This document shows positions 8,388-16,976 of a DNA stretch of 64,000 nt, piece by piece. The position numbers and the translations under genes are program-made. The stretch's first letter is position 1, and the number at the start of each line of letters is the position of its first letter. This DNA comes from Flagellimonas aurea (lineage in GTDB: Bacteria; Bacteroidota; Bacteroidia; Flavobacteriales; Flavobacteriaceae): contig NZ_JAFLNL010000013.1 in NCBI RefSeq assembly GCF_017313785.1, positions 50,557 through 114,556 on the forward strand. Direction: 5' to 3'. The notes under the pieces are model-generated. The model was not told where the DNA came from, did no database searches, and was given only the letters and a program-made list of their open reading frames with translations.

Positions 8388-9002
8388 ATGCCCATACCCA
8401 CTGAAAAACTTATAAAAAATTCAATTTCGAACCATAAGCGTGGAAAAATTTTTTTCCCGAAAAACTTTTCCAAATTCGGTACATCTGAAGCGATAAGGCA
8501 AGCATTGAAAAGGTTAGAGGACAAAGGTTTTTTGATCCGATTGGCCCAAGGCATTTATCTATATCCCAAAGAACACAAGCTACTTGGGACGTTATATCCG
8601 TCTTTGGAAGAAATTGCCAAAGCAATCTCTAAAAGGGATAAGGCCAGAATTATTCCCACTGGGATTCAGGCACTCAACCAACTGGGGCTTTCCACACAGG
8701 TACCTTTGAATTTAGTTTACTTAACGGACGGAACTTCCCGTACCATATCCGTTGGGGAAAATACAATAAAGTTTAAAAAGGCTTCCCCTAAAATTCTAGC
8801 CGTCAAGAGTGAGACCAATATCCTTATCATGCAAGCCCTGCGCCAATTGGGCAAACACAATATAGATGACAAAACCTTGGAAAAAATAAATATGATACTC
8901 CAAAAGGTTGACAGAGAATCAATAGTTCATGATATGAAACTAGCTCCTGTTTGGATTTCTGAAATTATGCAAAATTCACTATCAAAAAGGGAACCGACAT
9001 GA
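8388..9002 (+). CDS. AbiEi-like antitoxin (type IV toxin-antitoxin; DUF6088-like)
   Basis: A 204-residue protein with an N-terminal winged-helix segment (FGTSEAIRQALKRLEDKGFLIRLAQGIYLYP, about residues 29-60), typical of AbiEi antitoxins, followed by a transcription-regulator/antitoxin domain. In this family the protein represses its own promoter and counteracts the partner nucleotidyltransferase without binding it. The stop overlaps the toxin start (ATGA at 8999-9002), the standard arrangement. An inverted repeat overlapping the -7 box lies just upstream. The pair sits between a broken tra operon and an integrase, a usual setting for stabilisation or phage-defence cargo. Confidence 0.82.
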   Translation: MPIPTEKLIKNSISNHKRGKIFFPKNFSKFGTSEAIRQALKRLEDKGFLIRLAQGIYLYPKEHKLLGTLYPSLEEIAKAISKRDKARIIPTGIQALNQLGLSTQVPLNLVYLTDGTSRTISVGENTIKFKKASPKILAVKSETNILIMQALRQLGKHNIDDKTLEKINMILQKVDRESIVHDMKLAPVWISEIMQNSLSKREPT

Positions 9003-9997
9003 AGGAATGGTTTGATTTATCCGAACAGGACAGAAGAGAAGTGATTGTTCAAACAAGTATTTTAAAAGGCCTTTCACAGGCGGCCATAGAAAAGGATTGG
9101 TGGGTGGTCGCTGTCCTTCGCACCCTATTCGAAACCAAATATTCAAACCACCTGGTTTTCAAAGGAGGTACATCCTTGAGCAAAGCATGGAGACTTATTG
9201 AGCGCTTTTCGGAGGACATAGATCTGGGTATGGATAAATCCTTTTTTGAATTTGAGGGAGATCTTTCCCGAAAACAGGTTAAAAAACTTAGAAAGGCATC
9301 ATGCAAGTTTGTGAGCGAGATACTGCCGCAAGATTTAGAGGATAAGCTTCATGAAATGGGCATCAAGGATTTTACCATCCATGTCCGCGATTTTGAAGAA
9401 TCAGATACTGATCCCTTGGCCATTGAAATCCGCTATAAGTCATTGGTCGACAAGGTTCCCTATTTAGAACCAAGAATACTGGTTGAAATAAGCTCCAGGT
9501 CACTTCGGGGACCCTTTGAAAATAGAGAAGTTATATCGTTTATTGGGGAAATGTACAGAGGCCTATCCTTTGCTGATAAAGCCGTTAATATACCCACAGT
9601 TTTGCCTCAACGCACATTTTTGGAAAAACTGTTCCTATTGCATGAGGAATTTCAGAAACCAAAAGAACGGGGACCAATAAGAGGTCATCGAATGACAAGG
9701 CATTTATATGATGTATCCAGAATGATGGATACAGGATTTGGGGAATCGGCAATAAAGGACAAAGCATTGTACGACAAAATTGTGGCACACCGAGAAGTAT
9801 ATGCACGAATATCTTGGATCGATTATTCAAAGCATGGTTATGAAACTTTGAATTTCATTCCACCTGAAGAAGTTATGGCGGAATGGGAAGAAGATTATGC
9901 GGAGATGAAAGAGAGCATGTTCTATGGTAAAACGGAAAGCTTTAAAGATTTAATCAACAAGCTGACCGGCTTGAGAGATAGGTTTAATTCAGCCTAG
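8999..9997 (+). CDS. AbiEii/AbiGii-family nucleotidyltransferase toxin
   Basis: A 332-residue protein with the hallmark AbiEii motifs: KGGTSLSKAW (residues 55-64) and RFSEDIDLGMD (69-79), where Asp73 and Asp75 form the metal site of the DNA polymerase beta-like nucleotidyltransferase fold. Members transfer nucleotides to tRNA or other acceptors and arrest growth, giving abortive infection against phage. It is translationally coupled to the AbiEi-like antitoxin. Length and motif spacing look complete, so the toxin is probably active. Substrate specificity cannot be read from the sequence. Confidence 0.87.
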   Translation: MKEWFDLSEQDRREVIVQTSILKGLSQAAIEKDWWVVAVLRTLFETKYSNHLVFKGGTSLSKAWRLIERFSEDIDLGMDKSFFEFEGDLSRKQVKKLRKASCKFVSEILPQDLEDKLHEMGIKDFTIHVRDFEESDTDPLAIEIRYKSLVDKVPYLEPRILVEISSRSLRGPFENREVISFIGEMYRGLSFADKAVNIPTVLPQRTFLEKLFLLHEEFQKPKERGPIRGHRMTRHLYDVSRMMDTGFGESAIKDKALYDKIVAHREVYARISWIDYSKHGYETLNFIPPEEVMAEWEEDYAEMKESMFYGKTESFKDLINKLTGLRDRFNSA

Positions 9998-10235
9998 TTC
10001 ATTTTGATTCCAATTGTTCTCAAATAGCCCAGAAACAGGACTCAAATGTTAAAGTAGCGTTGAAGTAGAGTCCCTTTCCGCGACAGCTGACTTTTGACCC
10101 CTTGAAACTAAGTGTCCTGTCTTATATGTTGAAGTCGAACTGCATTCGATATTGCGCATAAAACAACCCGAAAATCAGCAAAAACTGCTTTCCTAAAAAG
10201 GTATTCTAAATAGAAATAACAATACCCCTACAGCT

Positions 10236-11510
10236 CTACCGTACAATTCTCAAATTGGGAACCCCACTGTTATCTTGAATTTTATGGCTGCTCTCATCCA
10301 ATATGTTTTTCAATTGGGCCATGTCCTTACTGATTTTCTTTTCCACCACCCTTGCATACTTTTGGGTCGTGGAAAGCTTGGTATGCCCCAAGAGCTTGGA
10401 AACGGTCTCTATGGGTACGTCGTTCATAAGGGTGATTGTTGTTGCAAAGGTATGTCTGGCCACATGGAACGTTAGGTGCTTATCAATATTTGCCCTTTGT
10501 GCAATGATCTTTAGGTATTGGTTCACCTTTTGATTTGAGTACACAGGAAGAACAATATCTTCATTTTTGGGAAAATCCGCATACTTCTCCAAGATTTTCT
10601 TGGCTTTGGTCAATAGGGGGACCTTGACTTCGGTCTTGGTCTTTTGGCGCTTTACATCGATCCATAGTTCCCCATCGATGCCGGATACGATACCGTTGGG
10701 TTTGAGAAGTTTGATCTCAATGTAGCTCAGTCCAGTATAGCATGCAAAAAGGAAAATATCGCGGACCAGTTCCATCCCCTTTTCCTCGAATTTCAATTGG
10801 CCCAGTGCCAAGATTTCCTCCTCTTCCAGAAAAGCACTGTCATAATCCTCCATTTTCACTTTATAGAGGTTGAAGGGATTCTTGGGGATGCAATCAAATT
10901 TATAGGCCATGGTCACCAATTTCTTGAACCGTAGCATATGTTTCATGATGCCATTGTTGTTCAATGTTTGGAACGACTTGATGGGTTCGCAGTTCCGCAG
11001 GAAGTTTTCAAATTCAATCAAAAAGGCATAGTTAATGGAGGCCAACCCAATATCGGGCACCCGATATTTTTTGGCAATGAAACGTTTCAGGTAGGTCTCT
11101 GTAGAAGAATAGTTCTTGACTGTCCCTTTGGCCAGTTTGGGCAACTCATAGGTTCGGTTATACTCCAAAAGGTCCAATAGGGTGAGCATCACCTTGTCCT
11201 TCCCCAGATATCTAAGCTTGATGGATTGTGCCGTTATAAAGTTGCTCTCCGCACAGAGTTGTCGATGGCATTCCAGTAATTTTGCCCGGACGTCGTCCAA
11301 ATATTTGTTGACAACAACGGATTCACTGGCCCTATGGTCCATTTTTCCCAAAATAGGACACCATCGTTCTTCAAAAGTTGATCGATGGACACTGAGATCT
11401 GCATTTTTTCCTTTACATCTGATTCGGACATAAATTGGAAAACGTCCATCTTTTTTTCTTCCTGATTTTTTCAGCCAAAAACTGATACTGAAGGCGTTAG
11501 AGGTATTCAT
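10236..11510 (-). CDS. int: Tyrosine recombinase/integrase (IntDOT-like)
   Basis: A 424-residue site-specific integrase: N-terminal arm-binding domain (about 5-95), SAM-like core-binding domain (about 105-215) and catalytic domain (about 225-390). Seen directly are HVARH (His349, Arg352), LLGH (His376) and the nucleophile Tyr385 in STTQKYARV. The position of the first catalytic arginine, in the block YTGLSYIEI, is Ser262; loss of this Arg is also reported for the CTnDOT integrase, which remains active. It is the best candidate for the enzyme that integrates the conjugative element occupying the region to its right. No tRNA or clear att repeat was found beside it. Confidence 0.9.
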   Translation of the reverse strand: MNTSNAFSISFWLKKSGRKKDGRFPIYVRIRCKGKNADLSVHRSTFEERWCPILGKMDHRASESVVVNKYLDDVRAKLLECHRQLCAESNFITAQSIKLRYLGKDKVMLTLLDLLEYNRTYELPKLAKGTVKNYSSTETYLKRFIAKKYRVPDIGLASINYAFLIEFENFLRNCEPIKSFQTLNNNGIMKHMLRFKKLVTMAYKFDCIPKNPFNLYKVKMEDYDSAFLEEEEILALGQLKFEEKGMELVRDIFLFACYTGLSYIEIKLLKPNGIVSGIDGELWIDVKRQKTKTEVKVPLLTKAKKILEKYADFPKNEDIVLPVYSNQKVNQYLKIIAQRANIDKHLTFHVARHTFATTITLMNDVPIETVSKLLGHTKLSTTQKYARVVEKKISKDMAQLKNILDESSHKIQDNSGVPNLRIVR

Positions 11511-11922
11511 GTGTTCTCGCTTTAAGTTAAACTTTGGATTAAGCGAAAGTCAAATCACACGAAAAATCAATTACGGAAGTACAATTTAGGGAATTTTTCC
11601 CGACAAAAATAGGACACTCTATAGGACATCCTCATCGATGGTTTCAGATGGAAATAAAAAAAACCAGAAAAAATTAATTTTCTGGTTTTCAATTAATTAA
11701 GGTTTTACTTAGTGTCATAAAACCATGGTTCGTCGGGATGACTGAATCATCAACGAAATCTTATATTGTTGAAAATCATTGTTTTAACACTGCTATTCCA
11801 AAGCGAATCCCGTTAAGAACACGGTAAGCAAAAAACAACTTTTGAACACAAATTTTATGTGTTTAATTATCATCAAAAATAAACATAAAATCCGTAGACC
11901 TGACAATAGTCACCGATTTTGT
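11511..11922. other. Intergenic region with bidirectional terminator-like hairpin
   Basis: About 410 bases without a gene. It contains a perfect 12-bp hairpin (AAAACCAGAAAA at 11660-11671, loop AATTAA, complement at 11678-11689) with A-rich sequence on the left and T-rich on the right. It lies beyond the 3' end of the TerB operon and upstream of the integrase start, so it may serve as terminator for the former. Tandem ATAGGACAC/ATAGGACAT repeats near 11608-11625 lie just upstream of the integrase and could be arm-type integrase sites (inference). Confidence 0.45.
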
Positions 11923-12006
11923 CTAAAATCTTTGAGCCAAATCCAGCAAGCACAAAAACAGCAGAATTGCTAGAGCAATCTTTATCAAAGCTTCACTTTT
12001 ATTCAT
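11923..12006 (-). CDS. Small membrane peptide, probably truncated
   Basis: A 27-codon frame whose ATG overlaps the terB stop (ATGAATAA at 11999-12006), so it would be translationally coupled. It encodes a single hydrophobic helix with the core IKIALAILLFLCLLDL, which resembles the start of a family of small flavobacterial membrane proteins (DUF6804-like, from memory). After QRF it meets a stop, while a neighbouring frame stays open a little longer, suggesting a frameshifted or cut-off gene. Whether a 27-residue product is made is uncertain. Confidence 0.4.
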   Translation of the reverse strand: MNKSEALIKIALAILLFLCLLDLAQRF

Positions 12007-12535
12007 TTTTGTCTTTAACGTTATCCAAAATATCATCATCAATTTCACTTATCAACTCAAATTCATTTGAAATATGAGTATCAAAAAAGTCGTCTTGTAA
12101 CCTTGATAAATACGAATCACTAATAATATCTTGTTCTAAGTAGTCTTCAAAATCAGGACGCTTTTCAAGAATTGGCTCGTTATCAATTTTCAACTTTGAA
12201 CGAATCACCTTAAAAAACTTGATTTCGCTGTATTCGACTTTTTCGTCTGCTTTGATGGTGTCTATTGCAACTTCAATCAATTTCAATTCATTTTCTTCTG
12301 ATAATTCAGTAGCCGTAAGTTCATTGAAATAACCTTTTAAAAATTGATGACCGTCTTTATTGATCGCAAGTAACAAAGTGTCCAATTCGGCATTGATGTC
12401 TATTTCTCCGAAGGTTTTACGTTCCTTTTGCAGTTGCTTAATAAGTTTGACCTCACGTTTGTCAATATCGCCATCACAAGCCATACAAGAAAATGCAGTC
12501 CTGAGCAATAGTTTATTGAAATGTAATGTTTCCAT
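11999..12535 (-). CDS. TerB-like (tellurite resistance family) protein
   Basis: A 178-residue acidic helical protein. Two motifs match the TerB fold: MACDGDIDKREVKLI near residue 18 and IKADEKVEYSEIKFF near residue 93, which are its repeated acidic metal-binding-like helices. The C-terminal about 60 residues are highly acidic and look disordered. TerB proteins occur in membrane- or chaperone-linked stress and phage-response systems; no direct function is known here. It lies two bases after the kinase-AAA+ gene and is clearly part of that operon. Confidence 0.75.
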   Translation of the reverse strand: METLHFNKLLLRTAFSCMACDGDIDKREVKLIKQLQKERKTFGEIDINAELDTLLLAINKDGHQFLKGYFNELTATELSEENELKLIEVAIDTIKADEKVEYSEIKFFKVIRSKLKIDNEPILEKRPDFEDYLEQDIISDSYLSRLQDDFFDTHISNEFELISEIDDDILDNVKDKNE

Positions 12536-12537
12536 AT

Positions 12538-14310
12538 CTAATTGTTTTTAAAACCGATTCTAGGTCGGTCGTTAGTATTATCTGATAACCCTTCCATTTT
12601 CGCTCTTATAGCGATATAACTTTGCAATTCTTTAAGGTTTATTGAAGGCTTATTCTTCCTAATGGTTTCAAGTAAAATTTCCTTTGAAATCCTTGATTTC
12701 ATTTTCAAAGCTCTTCTTGAAGCTTCATCACATATAAATTTGATGTCGCTTGAAACATAGTTTTCAGTTGCTTTTGCAAGTTCAGCGTAATCTAAACCTA
12801 CTTCTCTAGGTCGTTTTTCCAAGTACAGTTTAAGCATTAACTCTCGAGCTTCAAGGTCAGGTGGTGGTAGATAAGCTACTTTATCTAAACGACCTGCTCT
12901 CAAAATCGCTGGGTCGATTGAATTAGGTCTGTTTGTTGCTCCGATAATAAAAATGCCATCATCTCCACAATTATTCATCTGGGCTAAAAATTCATTTACT
13001 GCACTTGTATTCATATGATTTACATTCGAGTTATCACGATTCGGAACAACTGCATCCAACTCGTCAATGAAAATTATACTTGGTGCGTTTTCACGAGCTT
13101 CATCAAATAGGGTTTTGATTTTTTCCTGCGATTCGTTTACATACTTACTCTGAATATCAGATGGCTTTAACTGGTAGAAGTTAAACCCGATTTCTTCTGC
13201 CATTCTTTCAGCAAAGAAGGTTTTACCACAACCTGGTGGACCGTAAAGCAACATGCCATTAGGAATAGTTATCCCATATTCTGCATAACGTTCTTTTTCA
13301 TTTAAAGCATCAATGACATCTAATTGAATGGTGTTTTTTAATTCTTGCATTCCTGCAATTGCAGAAAATCCTTTTCCTTTTTTTATTTCCTTTAGTTTGG
13401 GTTTAGAAGTTTCTTGTGGTGTTGAAAGTTGTTTTACTTCTAATTCTCCATTCATTGCCTTAATAAACTCCTTGACACTTTTAAAACGGTTTTCGGCATT
13501 TGGTTGTAATGCTTTACTAATTATACTTTGGACCTGTTTGTCTGAAATGTTGGAGAATTTTAGAGGTTTTTTCCTTTCTCCAATAACAGCATCTTCCAAC
13601 TTTAGGGAATCTGCTTTGTATTTTGAAATTTCAACGAACCAAGGAGGTAACCCTTCTAACAAGTGATAATATAATGCGCCAACCGAAAACACATCACTTT
13701 GAACTGAAAATACTTTATTGAAGGATTCATTCGCTTGATAAAATAGATTTAAACCTTCCTTTAAAAAGTCCTTGTTTGATTGGCTTAAAAATCGAGAATA
13801 TCCAAAGTCAATGATTCTAGGAATCGCAACATTCCCTGATAAATCCAACATCACATTCAAGTTTGTGATGTCGTTGTGTATAATTGGATTTTGAAGAGAA
13901 TGCAAATAGTTCAATCCATTTAAAACACCTGAAATAATCTCTTTAGCTTCATACGGGTTAATGGTTTGTTCCCTTTTTATTTTGTCCGCCAAGGTTTCCC
14001 CACTGATGAAATCAAGAATGGCATAAGCATATTTTTGACCATCCAAAATTAGTTCGCCACCATCACAGTATTTAACTAAATTTGGATGCTTGATTTTCCT
14101 TAAAACCTGAATCTCTAAAACATCACCCTTTTCATCAAATTGAGTTCGGTCTAATTTAGAGTAAACAAATAGCTTCAATAATTTGGTTTTTCCTTCTTGG
14201 TCTTTTACACGATACGTTTCAGCATAACTTCCTTTTTTAAGAAAAAAAGTCACCCTGTATTTGGAATCAATTGATTGACCTTTGGATAGTATGTGACTAT
14301 GATTATTCAT
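12538..14310 (-). CDS. Protein kinase-AAA+ ATPase fusion
   Basis: A 590-residue fusion. Residues 15-290 are a Ser/Thr kinase-like domain: Lys46 (LLKLF), the catalytic loop IIHNDITNLNVML with Asp147 and Asn152, and DFG at 168-170. The usual HRD is HND, and the glycine loop is degenerate. Residues 315-530 are an AAA+ domain: Walker A GPPGCGKT (357-364), Walker B IIFIDE (412-417), sensor GATNRP (457-462) and arginine fingers in ILRAGRLDK. The AAA+ part resembles FtsH/Cdc48-type unfoldases. A model is a sensor kinase domain that gates a remodelling ATPase working with the Hsp70-like protein of the same operon (inference). Confidence 0.85.
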   Translation of the reverse strand: MNNHSHILSKGQSIDSKYRVTFFLKKGSYAETYRVKDQEGKTKLLKLFVYSKLDRTQFDEKGDVLEIQVLRKIKHPNLVKYCDGGELILDGQKYAYAILDFISGETLADKIKREQTINPYEAKEIISGVLNGLNYLHSLQNPIIHNDITNLNVMLDLSGNVAIPRIIDFGYSRFLSQSNKDFLKEGLNLFYQANESFNKVFSVQSDVFSVGALYYHLLEGLPPWFVEISKYKADSLKLEDAVIGERKKPLKFSNISDKQVQSIISKALQPNAENRFKSVKEFIKAMNGELEVKQLSTPQETSKPKLKEIKKGKGFSAIAGMQELKNTIQLDVIDALNEKERYAEYGITIPNGMLLYGPPGCGKTFFAERMAEEIGFNFYQLKPSDIQSKYVNESQEKIKTLFDEARENAPSIIFIDELDAVVPNRDNSNVNHMNTSAVNEFLAQMNNCGDDGIFIIGATNRPNSIDPAILRAGRLDKVAYLPPPDLEARELMLKLYLEKRPREVGLDYAELAKATENYVSSDIKFICDEASRRALKMKSRISKEILLETIRKNKPSINLKELQSYIAIRAKMEGLSDNTNDRPRIGFKNN

Positions 14311-14964
14311 TTAAAACGCTTCATCTGGGTTACTAGGTCGAGTACTGAAGTTTCCATTTTCTTGTAAAATCAGCTCATACTCAAGAATATTATTGCTCAA
14401 AAATTGAGGGTCATCCTTTCCAAAACTTTCGTTGGTAATAAAGCCACCTTTCATTTCACCACCTTTCATTTCTTTTGCGGGGTTCCAACCTTTACCGTAG
14501 TAAAAAAATGTTTGGTAGGTTCCATTTGGAAATGAGAACGTAAAACTGCTACCTGAATTAATGTAGGCGTGTCTAACAACTTTATCATTCTTTTTTATCG
14601 TAACTATCACATCTGAGTTACTCGTTCTTACTTTTATTTGTGAGCAGCCATAATCATTACAAGTTGAATTGGCACCATAGTAGCGGGAATATGGCGTAGC
14701 TCCTGTGCTCAATGAATTGTTGAAATACTTATCATAGATGGCTTGTTCTTTTCTTTCTTTTTCAAGACGTTCTTCTCTGGCAATACGCTCTTGATCTATT
14801 TGAAATGCACGTTCAGCTTCTTCTGCTTTTCGCTTTTCTTCCAATTCAATTCTTTGCTGTTCTTCTTTTGCTAAACGCTGTTTTCTTTCTGCATCACTCT
14901 CACAGGAAGAAATAATTATAGCTAAAGAAAAGAGCGGTATAAGAAATTTAGTTCTTGATCTCAT
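14311..14964 (-). CDS. Coiled-coil lipoprotein
   Basis: A 217-residue lipoprotein: signal peptide with lipobox IISSC (Cys21), then an extended charged coiled coil rich in Glu, Lys and Arg (about residues 24-75), then a globular domain (about 95-215) with a Cys pair in TCNDYGCSQIKV. It is anchored in the periplasm or outer membrane, while the neighbouring operon products are cytoplasmic. Its stop is immediately next to the start of the kinase-AAA+ gene. It may be the envelope sensor of the system (inference). No family recognised. Confidence 0.72.
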   Translation of the reverse strand: MRSRTKFLIPLFSLAIIISSCESDAERKQRLAKEEQQRIELEEKRKAEEAERAFQIDQERIAREERLEKERKEQAIYDKYFNNSLSTGATPYSRYYGANSTCNDYGCSQIKVRTSNSDVIVTIKKNDKVVRHAYINSGSSFTFSFPNGTYQTFFYYGKGWNPAKEMKGGEMKGGFITNESFGKDDPQFLSNNILEYELILQENGNFSTRPSNPDEAF

Positions 14965-14974
14965 ATTCTAATTT

Positions 14975-16823
14975 TTATCCAACCAATACATCTCTATCAT
15001 CACTTGGCTTTTCATCTTCTGGCAATAAATCAATTAATGAGATAACCACAGGATGCAATTCATCTGCATCTGGATTTTCGCCAATAATTTGCAAACCTTT
15101 ATTTAAAAGTGTTCGTGCTCTACCACTGTCTTTCCAATGGAATGAACCGAAATTATCATTGTGATGCCTGATAAATGCGATTAGCTGATAAACTCGAGTC
15201 AATTGGAAAAAGAAGCTTCCGATTTCTTCCAACAAAACATTTCCGAGTTTTACATCTTTTGCCCGAATAACTTCATCCAATTGCGAACGGAACTGATTGA
15301 CAACTTGCGTAGTTTTTTCATTCCCTAAATCGCTATTTACTTTTTCTAGGCGATAAAACTCTTCTTTTAAAGTTTCTTCCAATTTTGGCCACTCGGTGGT
15401 GTCGTTCAGTTCATCAATTGTTTTTAATGACTTTCTCAAATTGGTTAAAACTTCTTGTTTGCCGTCAACATCATTTTTGTTATTCTCAAACGCCTTTTCA
15501 ATTTTATCTAACTCGGCTTCAATCTTTTGTAATTGACCGTTATCAGAGTTACCATCTTGTTTTAATTCAGCAATACTTCCTTTTGCTTTTCTGATTTCAT
15601 TTGCTAACCAAGACGTTTCGATTGATGTTTTAGTGCTGTCAACTTCGATATCGGTTGAATAATCCAAATATGGAAAGTATGCTGTAACTGTTATTTTTTC
15701 TGACCTATCAATATTAATTGTCAAATCCACATCACTGTTTTCAGGAAGAAGAGAAGGTAAATCTGCTCCGCTTATTTTAATATCAGTAACGTGTTCATTG
15801 TAGATTGCTCTTGTTCCTTCAGAAGCGTGTTCGCCTTCGTAAACTGGGATTTTGATGAAATCAGAATCCATCCCTGGACGAATTTGCTTTTGGGTCTTTA
15901 ATCCGTTTCTAGTTCCAACTGCTGGTATAGACTGGTTCTTTTCTAAACCTTTGATTGTTTTGAATCGAACTTTGCCTGTGGTTTTATCTTTTAGCTCAAT
16001 ACCGACATTGTAGGGTAATGTTGCACTTCCAATTTTAGAGCCTTGAATGACACTGAAACTTGATGGCTCACTTTCTAAAATATTTCCTTTGTCGTCAAAC
16101 AGAACCACTTCAAAAACATTGGTTTTTCCTTCATTGAGATGAATTTCTACAACTTCACCAATCGTATTAATTTCAACTTTTCCGCTTGACCAAGCTTTGT
16201 CGCCTCTGGTAACTTCTGCAAATACTTTTTCAGGAATCTCTCCTTCTGTTTTGTCAGCTAAAATCTTGATAGGGACAAATTCTTCGGTTTCCACTGTTGA
16301 TGATTCATTGGCTATTTCCAATTGAATCTTTGTTTTGTCTCTGGTTTGCTCTCTTACTTCTTCTGAAACATCCACCGTTGATGCATATAAGGCTGCACCT
16401 TTTGAAACGACCGTCATTGGATCGGCACTTGTGTCAGGTTTGCAGATTTGTTCTTCCAACATTTTTCTCAAAACTGGTGAAAACGTTGGGCCACCAACAA
16501 GAATTAAAGAATCTAAAGAAGAACCTTTAAGATTGTTTCTTTCCAACAGACTTAAACTAACATCAATTGCTTTTTGGAAAACTGGCGAAACCGCTTTGGC
16601 AATGTCATTTTGGGTTACGGTAATGTCCAATTCAAACTCTTCGCCTTCATCATCTTCTCCGGGAATATCTCCTAAATCAGACAAGATATTATGTGTATCG
16701 TTGAATGAAAGCTTAATTTTAGTTTCTTCTGCATAAAATTTCATTGCATTACGCAGAATTTGCTTTTTTGTATCATCCGCCAAAATGGAATCAATCATGA
16801 AGTTTTCTTGGATGAAGGGTAAG
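14975..16823 (-). pseudogene. Hsp70/DnaK-like protein, 5' half lost at IS21
   Basis: About 610 C-terminal residues of an Hsp70-family protein. The end of the ATPase domain is present, including SLDSLILVGGPTFSPVLRKML, the second phosphate motif of DnaK, followed by a beta-sandwich substrate domain and a long helical tail. Upstream the frame runs directly into the left end of the IS21-family element at about 16824, and the codons before IQENFMIDSIL are IS-derived. The N-terminal nucleotide-binding lobe (about 200-250 residues with the phosphate-1 DLGTT motif) is absent and is not found beyond the IS either. The protein can no longer be an active Hsp70 ATPase, and the operon promoter is gone. 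Confidence 0.8.
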
Positions 16824-16976
16824 TGGAAACGCCGGACATAGTATACCACATTCGCCGGGCCAAAGTGAGCATAGCTGGCCGGTGAAAGTGAGCCACCTGC
16901 GCCGGACGAAAGTGAGCCACTTTTGGACCTGATCTGTCTGTAATGTGCCAAAGGTCTTTTTTTGTGAAAAAGGACC

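Noticed and set aside
10000..10235. Attachment site next to the integrase
   Set aside because: I could not match any stretch here to a repeat near the right side of the element (50-52.5 kb); a proper comparison needs computation.
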